Shown here: in pieces, positions 57,865 through 64,000 of the stretch
How the letters are laid out: every line of letters starts with the position of its first letter
How positions within the stretch are numbered: the stretch's first letter is position 1
Assembly: GCF_024519455.1 (NCBI RefSeq)
Contig: NZ_JALJRY010000022.1
Location: 124,001-188,000, forward strand
From: Streptomyces sp. STR69
Lineage (GTDB): Bacteria; Actinomycetota; Actinomycetes; Streptomycetales; Streptomycetaceae
Reading direction: 5' to 3'
DNA length: 64,000 nt
Notes under the pieces: generated by a model
Told to the model about the DNA's origin: nothing
The model's database searches: none
The model's input: only the letters and a program-made list of their open reading frames with translations
Program-made: the position numbers and the translations under genes

Positions 57865-59121
57865 TCAGCCGAAGAAGTTCCGTACGTGCTCCAGACCGTC
57901 GACCAGTGCGTCGATCTCGGCCGGCGTGGAGTACAGATAGAACGACGCTCGCGTGGTCGCAGGAATTCCGTAGCGGAGGCAGACCGGCCGTGCGCAGTGG
58001 TGGCCGACCCGGACCGCGATGCCTTCCTCGTCCAGGACCTGGCCCACGTCGTGCGGGTGGATGTCGCCGAGCGTGAAGGAGATCGCCGCGCCCCGGTCCT
58101 CGGCCGTGGTGGGGCCGATGATCTTGAGGTCGGGGACGTCCAGCAGGCGCTTCACCGCGTACTCGGTCAGCGCGTGCTCATGGGCGAGGATCTTGTCCAT
58201 GCCGATCGCCGACAGGTAGTCGATCGCCGCGCCGAGACCGACCGCCTGGGCGATCGGCGGGGTGCCCGCCTCGAACTTGTGCGGGGCGGGGGCGTACGTC
58301 GACGAGTGCATCGACACGGTCTCGATCATCTCGCCGCCGCCGAGGAACGGCGGGAGGTCTTCGAGCAGCTCCTGGCGGCCCCAGAGGACGCCGATGCCGG
58401 TCGGGCCGCACATCTTGTGGCCGGTGAAGGCCACGAAGTCGGCCTGGAGGGCCTGCACGTCCAGCGGCATGTGCGGAGCGGCCTGCGAGGCGTCGATCAG
58501 GACCAGGGCCCCGACCTCCTGCGCGCGGCGCACGATCTTCTCGACCGGGTTGACCGTACCGAGGATGTTGGAGACCAGCACGAAGGAGACGATCTTCGTC
58601 TTCTCGGTGATGACCTCGTCTATGTTCGACAGGTCGAGCCGGCCGTCGTCCGTGAGGCCGAACCACTTCAGCTTCGCGCCCGTGCGCTGCGAGAGCAGCT
58701 GCCACGGCACGATGTTGGAGTGGTGCTCCATCTCCGTGATGACGATCTCGGTCTCGTGGTCCACGCGGTAGGGCTCGTCGGCCCAACCCAGCATGTTCGC
58801 CACGAGGTTGAGCGACTCGGAGGCGTTCTTGGTGAAGATCACCTCGTCGCGGGAGGGCGCGTTGATGAACGCGGCGACCTTGTCCCGCGCGCCCTCGTAC
58901 AGCGCCGTGGCCTCCTCGGCGAGCACATGCACACCGCGGTGGACGTTGGCGTTGTAGCGCTCGTAGTACTCGTTCAGGGCGTCCAGCACCTGGCGCGGCT
59001 TCTGCGAGGTCGCCGCGTTGTCCAGGTACACGAGCTTCTTACCGTCGTGGACCGTGCGGTCCAGGATGGGGAAGTCCTTGCGGAGCGCCTCGGTGTCGAG
59101 GAGGCCCGGCAGTTGTGTCAC
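57865..59121 (-). CDS. sufS: cysteine desulfurase SufS
   Basis: 418 residues of the group II NifS-like family. PLP lysine in FTGHKMCGPTGIGVLWG and the active Cys in VGHHCARPVC. It removes sulfur from cysteine for cluster building. The start overlaps the sufC stop by 4 nt (59118-59121). Its own stop lies 14 nt before sufU. Confidence 0.96.
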   Translation of the reverse strand: MTQLPGLLDTEALRKDFPILDRTVHDGKKLVYLDNAATSQKPRQVLDALNEYYERYNANVHRGVHVLAEEATALYEGARDKVAAFINAPSRDEVIFTKNASESLNLVANMLGWADEPYRVDHETEIVITEMEHHSNIVPWQLLSQRTGAKLKWFGLTDDGRLDLSNIDEVITEKTKIVSFVLVSNILGTVNPVEKIVRRAQEVGALVLIDASQAAPHMPLDVQALQADFVAFTGHKMCGPTGIGVLWGRQELLEDLPPFLGGGEMIETVSMHSSTYAPAPHKFEAGTPPIAQAVGLGAAIDYLSAIGMDKILAHEHALTEYAVKRLLDVPDLKIIGPTTAEDRGAAISFTLGDIHPHDVGQVLDEEGIAVRVGHHCARPVCLRYGIPATTRASFYLYSTPAEIDALVDGLEHVRNFFG

Positions 59122-59885
59122 GCGGATACGCCACCCTTCGCGGTGTAGGCCTCGTAGCCCTCGTTCTCCAGCTTGTCGGCGAGCTCGGCGCCGCCGGACT
59201 CGACGATCCTGCCGCCGGAGAAGACGTGCACGAAGTCGGGCTTGATGTAGCGCAGGATGCGCGTGTAGTGCGTGATCAGCAGGGTGCCGACCTCACCGGT
59301 CTCGCGGACGCGGTTGACGCCCTCGGAGACGACGCGCAGGGCGTCGACGTCCAGGCCGGAGTCCGTCTCGTCGAGGATCGCGATCTTCGGCTTGAGCAGC
59401 TCCAGCTGAAGGATCTCGTGGCGCTTCTTCTCACCGCCGGAGAAGCCCTCGTTGACGTTGCGCTCGGCGAAGGCGGGGTCCATGGAGAGGCGCTCCATGG
59501 TCTCCTTGACCTCCTTCACCCAGGTACGCAGCTTCGGCGCCTCACCGCGGATCGCGGTGGCGGACGTACGAAGGAAGTTGCTCACCGACACACCGGGGAC
59601 CTCGACCGGGTACTGCATCGCGAGGAACAGGCCGGCGCGGGCGCGCTCGTCGACGGACATCTCCAGGACGTCCTCGCCGTCGAGGGTGACGGTGCCGCCG
59701 GTGATCGTGTACTTCGGGTGGCCCGCGAGCGAGTAGGCGAGGGTCGACTTGCCGGAGCCGTTCGGGCCCATGATGGCGTGGGTCTCGCCCTGCTTCACGG
59801 TGAGGTCGACGCCCTTGAGGATCTCCTTCGTGGCGTTGTCGGCCTCGACGGTGACGTGCAGGTCGTGGATTTCAAGCGTTGCCAT
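59118..59885 (-). CDS. sufC: SufC ATPase
   Basis: 255 residues. Walker A GPNGSGKSTLAYSLAG, signature GFSGGEKKRHEILQ and Walker B PKIAILDETDSGLDVDAL are all intact. It is the ABC-type ATPase of the SufBCD scaffold complex. Follows the Rieske-type gene by a few nt. Confidence 0.96.
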   Translation of the reverse strand: MATLEIHDLHVTVEADNATKEILKGVDLTVKQGETHAIMGPNGSGKSTLAYSLAGHPKYTITGGTVTLDGEDVLEMSVDERARAGLFLAMQYPVEVPGVSVSNFLRTSATAIRGEAPKLRTWVKEVKETMERLSMDPAFAERNVNEGFSGGEKKRHEILQLELLKPKIAILDETDSGLDVDALRVVSEGVNRVRETGEVGTLLITHYTRILRYIKPDFVHVFSGGRIVESGGAELADKLENEGYEAYTAKGGVSA

Positions 59886-59892
59886 GGGTTCC

Positions 59893-60210
59893 TCAGGACT
59901 CCTGGGTGAGGGAGACGAGCACGTCGTCCCCTTCGATCTTTACGGGGTAAACGGGTACGGGGCGCGTGGCGGGGAGGCCGGACGGCTTGCCGGTGCGCAG
60001 ATCGAACGCGGAGCCGTGCAGCCAGCACTCGATCTGGCAGTCCTCGACCTCGCCCTCGGAGAGCGAGACGTTCGCGTGCGAGCAGATGTCGTTAATCGCG
60101 AACACCTCTCCCGCGGTACGGACGACCGAGACCGGCGTGCCGTCGAGTTCCACCCGCTTCGGGGTGTCCTCCTCCAGCTCGCTCAGCCCACAGGCGCGTA
60201 CGAAGGACAT
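59893..60210 (-). CDS. Rieske-type ferredoxin in suf operon
   Basis: 105 residues with the Rieske cluster motif: CSHANVSL and CWLHGSAFDLRTG (Cys-His pairs). In actinobacteria a small Rieske protein sits between sufD and sufC; it may supply electrons for cluster assembly. The start overlaps the sufD stop by one nt. Confidence 0.92.
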   Translation of the reverse strand: MSFVRACGLSELEEDTPKRVELDGTPVSVVRTAGEVFAINDICSHANVSLSEGEVEDCQIECWLHGSAFDLRTGKPSGLPATRPVPVYPVKIEGDDVLVSLTQES

Positions 60211-61391
60211 CAGACCGACGCCTCCAGCTCCGCGTCGATCTTCTCCAGCAGCCGCTCCTGGATGTCGGCGACACCGATCTGCTGGACCAGTTCGGCGAAG
60301 AAGCCGCGGACCACCAGGCGTCGGGCGTCGTCGGCCGGGATGCCGCGGGCCATCAGGTAGAAGAGCTGCTCGTCGTCGAAGCGGCCGGTCGCGGAGGCGT
60401 GTCCGGCGCCGACGATCTCGCCGGTCTCGATCTCCAGGTTCGGCACGGAGTCGACGCGGGCGCCGTCGGTCAGCACGAGGTTGCGGTTCATCTCGTATGT
60501 GTCGGTGCCCTCGGCGGCGGCCTCGATGAGCACGTCACCGATCCACACCGCGTGGGCGCCCTCGCCCTGGAGCGCGCCCTTGTAGACGGCGTTGGACTTG
60601 CAGTGCGGGACGTTGTGGTCGACCAGGAGACGGTGCTCCTGGTGCTGGCCCGCGTCCGTGAAGTACAGGCCGAACAGCTCGGCCTCGCCGCCGGGTCCGG
60701 CGTAGGCCACGCGCGGGTGCAGTCGTACGACATCGCCGCCGAAGGTGACGACGAACGACTTGAACGTGGCGTCCCGGCCGATCAGGGCGTTGTGCTGGCC
60801 GACGTGCACGGCCTTGTCGTCCCAGTCCTGGACGGAGACCACGGTCAGCTTGGCGCCGTCGCCGATGACGTAGTCGACGTTGGCGGCGAGGACAGCGTCA
60901 CCGGTGTGGTCGATGACGACGACGGCCTCGGCGAAGGCTCCGAGTTCGACGACCTGGTGGCCGTAGGCGACCCCGCCCTCGCCGTGCACGGCGATCCGGA
61001 TCGGCTCGGTGAGGACCGTCTCCTTGGGGACGGTGATCACGCCGGCCTTCTCGAACGCCGAGTACGCCTGGGCGGCGACGCGGTCCACGGGGGTGCCCGC
61101 CCTGCCGAGTCGCGCGTCCTCGCGGCCCACGGTCTCGACGGTGACGCCCTCGGGGGCCTGGACGTCCACCTTGACGCCCTCGCCGGTGGCGACCGCGGTG
61201 CCGTCGTGCAGCCCGCGCAGGCGCTCCAGCGGGGTGAACCGCCACTCCTCCTCGCGGCCGTGGGGGACCGGGAAGTCCGCCACGTCGAAGGAGGGGGGCG
61301 CGCTCATGCGCGTGGCGACGGTCGACTCGGCGGCAACTGCCACCGCGCCGGCGGTGGTGGACCCCACCGGAATACTCTGAGCCTCAGCCAT
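60210..61391 (-). CDS. sufD: SufD scaffold component
   Basis: 393 residues with the SufBD beta-helix core (VVELGAFAEAVVVIDH, AELFGLYFTDAGQHQEHRLLVDHNVPHCKSNAVYKG, GHASATGRFDDEQLFYLMARGIPADDARRL). An N-terminal Ala/Val-rich segment is specific to the D subunit. Follows sufB after 62 nt. Confidence 0.95.
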   Translation of the reverse strand: MAEAQSIPVGSTTAGAVAVAAESTVATRMSAPPSFDVADFPVPHGREEEWRFTPLERLRGLHDGTAVATGEGVKVDVQAPEGVTVETVGREDARLGRAGTPVDRVAAQAYSAFEKAGVITVPKETVLTEPIRIAVHGEGGVAYGHQVVELGAFAEAVVVIDHTGDAVLAANVDYVIGDGAKLTVVSVQDWDDKAVHVGQHNALIGRDATFKSFVVTFGGDVVRLHPRVAYAGPGGEAELFGLYFTDAGQHQEHRLLVDHNVPHCKSNAVYKGALQGEGAHAVWIGDVLIEAAAEGTDTYEMNRNLVLTDGARVDSVPNLEIETGEIVGAGHASATGRFDDEQLFYLMARGIPADDARRLVVRGFFAELVQQIGVADIQERLLEKIDAELEASV

Positions 61392-61453
61392 GGCTGTCGG
61401 TCTGCTCTCTTTCCTGCGTCAGGTTTCGCTTACTGCTGTACGGAAGGCCGGTC

Positions 61454-62878
61454 TTAACCGACCGAGCCTTCCATCTGCAGCTCGATCAGCCGGTTGAGTT
61501 CGAGGGCGTACTCCATCGGCAGTTCCTTGGCGATCGGCTCGACGAAGCCGCGCACGATCATCGCCATCGCCTCGAACTCGGTCATGCCCCGGCTCATCAG
61601 GTAGAAGAGCTGGTCGTCGCTGACCTTGGAGACGGTCGCCTCGTGGCCCATGGACACGTCGTCCTCGCGGACGTCCACGTACGGGTACGTGTCCGAGCGG
61701 GAGATGGTGTCGACGAGCAGCGCGTCGCACAGCACGTTCGACTTGGAGCCGTGGGCGCCCTCGCCGATCTCGACGAGACCGCGGTAGGACGTACGACCGC
61801 CGCCGCGCGCCACCGACTTGGAGACGATGTTGGAGGACGTGTTCGGCGCCATGTGGACCATCTTGGAGCCGGCGTCCTGGTGCTGGCCCTCGCCCGCGAA
61901 GGCGATGGAGAGGGTCTCGCCCTTGGCGTGCTCGCCCATCAGGTAGACGGCCGGGTACTTCATCGTCACCTTGGAGCCGATGTTGCCGTCGATCCACTCC
62001 ATGGTCGCGCCCTCGTAGGCGACGGCGCGCTTGGTGACCAGGTTGTAGACGTTGTTCGACCAGTTCTGGATGGTCGTGTAGCGGCAGCGGGCGTTCTTCT
62101 TGACGATGATCTCGACGACCGCGGAGTGCAGCGAGTCCGACTTGTAGATCGGCGCCGTACAACCCTCGACGTAGTGCACATAGGCACCCTCGTCGACGAT
62201 GATCAGGGTCCGCTCGAACTGGCCCATGTTCTCCGTGTTGATGCGGAAGTAGGCCTGGAGCGGGATCTCGACCTGCACGCCCTTGGGCACGTAGATGAAG
62301 GAACCGCCGGACCACACCGCGCTGTTCAGCGACGCGAACTTGTTGTCGCCGACCGGGATGACGGTGCCGAAGTACTCCTTGAAGAGCTCCGGGTGCTCCT
62401 TCAGCGCGGTGTCGGTGTCGAGGAAGATGACGCCCTGCTCCTCCAGGTCCTCACGGATCTGGTGGTAGACGACCTCGGACTCGTACTGGGCCGCGACACC
62501 GGCGACGAGGCGCTGCTTCTCCGCCTCGGGGATGCCGAGCTTGTCGTACGTGTTCTTGATGTCCTCGGGCAGGTCCTCCCAGGACTCCGCCTGCTTCTCC
62601 GTGGAGCGCACGAAGTACTTGATGTTGTCGAAGTCGATGCCGGAGAGGTCGGAGCCCCAGTTCGGCATGGGCTTCTTCTCGAACAGGCGCAGGCCCTTGA
62701 GGCGGAGCTTGGTCATCCACTCCGGCTCGCTCTTCTTGCCGGAGATGTCCCGGACGACGTCCTCGTTGATGCCGCGCTTGGCGGAGGCACCGGCCACGTC
62801 GGAGTCGGCCCAGCCGTATTCGTACGTACCCAGACCCTCGAGTTCGGGGTGGGCAGTCTCCTCGATGGGGAGCGTCAT
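61454..62878 (-). CDS. sufB: SufB scaffold component
   Basis: 474 residues. The scaffold beta-helix carries SLNSAVWSGGSFIYVPKG, EIIVKKNARCRYTTIQNWS, GEGQHQDAGSKMVHMAPNTSSNIVSKSVARGGGR and GHEATVSKVSDDQLFYLMSRG; conserved Cys and Glu residues needed for cluster assembly are present. It forms SufBC2D. The ATG overlaps the sufR stop by 4 nt (62875-62878), so it is coupled to the regulator. Confidence 0.96.
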   Translation of the reverse strand: MTLPIEETAHPELEGLGTYEYGWADSDVAGASAKRGINEDVVRDISGKKSEPEWMTKLRLKGLRLFEKKPMPNWGSDLSGIDFDNIKYFVRSTEKQAESWEDLPEDIKNTYDKLGIPEAEKQRLVAGVAAQYESEVVYHQIREDLEEQGVIFLDTDTALKEHPELFKEYFGTVIPVGDNKFASLNSAVWSGGSFIYVPKGVQVEIPLQAYFRINTENMGQFERTLIIVDEGAYVHYVEGCTAPIYKSDSLHSAVVEIIVKKNARCRYTTIQNWSNNVYNLVTKRAVAYEGATMEWIDGNIGSKVTMKYPAVYLMGEHAKGETLSIAFAGEGQHQDAGSKMVHMAPNTSSNIVSKSVARGGGRTSYRGLVEIGEGAHGSKSNVLCDALLVDTISRSDTYPYVDVREDDVSMGHEATVSKVSDDQLFYLMSRGMTEFEAMAMIVRGFVEPIAKELPMEYALELNRLIELQMEGSVG

Positions 62879-63597
62879 GCGGGGTTCCTCCCGGCGGTAC
62901 TTGCAGATGTGTCAGATGTGGTCTTGGAAATCTTTGGGATGAACGTGGTGCACACACCGTCGCCGTGGGCGATGGTCGCCAGTCGCTGGACATGGGTGCC
63001 GAGCAGCTGGGAGAAGAGCTCTGTCTCCGCCTCGCACAGTTGCGGGAACTGCTCGGCGACATGGGCGACCGGGCAGTGGTGCTGGCAGAGCTGCTCACCG
63101 ACCGGTGCGCTACGCGCCGTAGCAGCGTACCCGTCCACGCTCAGGGCCTTGGCCAGGGCTTCCGCGCGATCCTCGGGGGCGGCGGCCTCGACGACCTTGC
63201 TGTACGCGACGGCCTGGGCGGCCATGCGGTCACGGGCGAAGGCGACGACGGCCTCGTCCCCGCCCTCACGCTGCGCGATCCAGCGCAGCGCGTCCGCGGC
63301 GAGCTTGTCGTAGGACTGGTCGAAGGCGTCCCGGCCGCAGTCGGTCAGGGCGAACACCTTTGCGGGACGGCCGCGCGTGCGCGCTCCGTAGACCCGCTGC
63401 TCACGTGCTTCCACGACGACGTCGGCGACAAGTGCGTCGAGATGACGGCGTACGGCGGCCTGGGTCAACCCCAGCCGGCCTGCGAGGTCGGTCACGGTCG
63501 ACGGGCCGTGGTCCAGGATGGAGCGCGCGACACGGTTGCGGGTGGACCGCTCACCGGTCGCGAGTTCCTCCTGCGGAGCCTCGCCAACGTTTTTCAC
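62875..63597 (-). CDS. sufR: SufR Fe-S-sensing repressor
   Basis: 240 residues from the GTG at 63597 (VKNVGEAPQ), where homology is expected to begin; an upstream GTG at 63669 would add 24 residues and allow leaderless translation. DeoR/ArsR-like winged helix at the N-terminus (STVTDLAGRLGLTQAAVRRHLDALVADVVVE) and cluster ligands CQHHCPVAHVAEQFPQLCEAE. SufR holds a 4Fe-4S or 2Fe-2S cluster and represses the suf genes when clusters are plentiful. A 14-bp perfect palindrome at 63670-63683 is a good operator candidate. Confidence 0.92.
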   Translation of the reverse strand: MKNVGEAPQEELATGERSTRNRVARSILDHGPSTVTDLAGRLGLTQAAVRRHLDALVADVVVEAREQRVYGARTRGRPAKVFALTDCGRDAFDQSYDKLAADALRWIAQREGGDEAVVAFARDRMAAQAVAYSKVVEAAAPEDRAEALAKALSVDGYAATARSAPVGEQLCQHHCPVAHVAEQFPQLCEAETELFSQLLGTHVQRLATIAHGDGVCTTFIPKISKTTSDTSASTAGRNPA

Positions 63598-63669
63598 AAC
63601 GCCATTGTTGCGTAATTCCTCAGAGGCAGGCAACCCGCGCCCCCGCCACCCGGCGGTGCGCTGCGTCAC

Positions 63670-63683
63670 TTAGGTATACCTAA
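63670..63683. promoter_or_regulatory. 14-bp palindrome upstream of sufR
   Basis: TTAGGTATACCTAA is a perfect 14-bp palindrome overlapping a TATACC -10-like element on the minus strand, in front of the whole suf operon. It is the best candidate for SufR binding; it also resembles a shortened IdeR/DmdR iron box. Confidence 0.65.
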
Positions 63684-63758
63684 TCTGACCTGCGGAAACG
63701 ATCTTTGATCGATCAATCGGGTGGCGCCGCCGACCCCCTTCCGGGAGACTCCACGACC

Positions 63759-64000
63759 ATGCCCGCACCCCCTCCCACCGGCCCACTTGTCACCCGGGAC
63801 ACACTCGCCGCCGACCTGCGCGAGGCGGGCGTGCGCCCCGGCGAGATCCTCCTCGCGCACACCTCCCTGAGCTCCCTCGGATGGGTCTGCGGAGGCGCCG
63901 TGTCGGTCGTCCAGGGAATCCTCGGCGCACTCGGCCCGGACGGCACCCTGGTGGTCCCCACCCAGACCGGCGACCTCTCGGACCCGGCCCACTGGGTGAA
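63759..64000 (+). CDS. AAC(3)-family aminoglycoside acetyltransferase, N-terminal part
   Basis: Open from the ATG at 63759 to the window edge (81 residues seen). The N-terminal sequence LVTRDTLAADLREAGVRPGEILLAHTSLSSLGWVCGGAVSVVQGILGALGPDGTLVVPTQTGDLSDP matches the beginning of AAC(3)-type aminoglycoside 3-N-acetyltransferases (LLVHsSLSslGwV..Ga..Vi.aL). The catalytic His is expected beyond the window. It is divergent from sufR. GGGAG stands 12 nt upstream. Resistance or self-protection is inferred. Confidence 0.85.
   Translation, partial: MPAPPPTGPLVTRDTLAADLREAGVRPGEILLAHTSLSSLGWVCGGAVSVVQGILGALGPDGTLVVPTQTGDLSDPAHWV

Noticed and set aside
63684..63992. Minus-strand frame at the right edge
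   Set aside because: It is antisense to the AAC(3)-like gene, whose family pattern is clear on the + strand.

Overview
The window is high-GC DNA with the gene habits of a Streptomyces: GTG and TTG starts, 1-4 nt stop/start overlaps, Tat-exported hydrolases, a SigE-group ECF sigma factor, a sufR-sufBD-Rieske-sufCSU operon, the tetrahydrodipicolinate succinyltransferase dapD, and short repeats often seen in Streptomyces genomes. I infer the genus from gene content. No rRNA, canonical tRNA, phage, IS transposase or CRISPR array was found.

Region 1 (1-18200) is a plant cell-wall locus for pectin and arabinan. It holds the end of one GH43 gene, a PL9 and a PL1 pectate lyase, two CE8 pectinesterases, a CE12 rhamnogalacturonan acetylesterase, a complete GH43, a Gfo/Idh oxidoreductase coupled to a DUF6807 protein, and an ABC sugar importer (binding protein and two permeases). 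Upstream sit a GntR regulator, a DapA-family lyase and an IlvD/Edd sugar-acid dehydratase. Four AAGCGCTT-type palindromes precede or separate its transcription units, as a LacI-family operator would.

Region 2 (18270-24550) has an HD-domain protein, a TIGR03086 protein, a DUF6010 membrane protein and an MFS transporter, then the uronate end of pectin breakdown: uronate dehydrogenase (+) divergent from kdgD (-), which is coupled to an unrecognised 387-residue protein. Region 3 (24768-29780) is a polyol-type operon: DeoR regulator, ABC binding protein, two permeases and a zinc dehydrogenase, the last four overlapping by 4 nt.

Region 4 (29895-35070) has a double TerD protein, a TetR/DHA2-MFS pair with a long inverted repeat between them, and acdS (ACC deaminase) behind its own GntR regulator. 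Region 5 (35074-37148) is the most unusual: a TROVE/vWA (Ro60-like) protein gene preceded by three Y-RNA-like elements. Two of them contain circularly permuted tRNA mimics, one of them leucine-type.

Region 6 (37148-57010) is mixed core and accessory: PhoX-type phosphatase with a PHO box, a cytoplasmic trypsin-like protease with a small partner, a secreted nuclease, an ArsR/SRPBCC pair, a coupled 45-aa peptide and Cys-rich protein, lipB divergent from dapA, a SigE-type sigma factor with a beta-propeller protein, dapD, a TetR/SMR pair, a membrane-anchored AbfB protein, and a VOC gene broken by a 31-nt palindromic element. Region 7 (57042-63600) is the suf operon with SufR. The window ends inside an AAC(3)-family gene.

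Taken together, regions 1 and 2 look like a system that cuts pectin and arabinan outside the cell, imports the pieces and oxidises the sugars by non-phosphorylative routes, both of which would reach alpha-ketoglutarate semialdehyde. The sugar-acid dehydratase for galactarate, the final dehydrogenase and the LacI regulator are not in the window.
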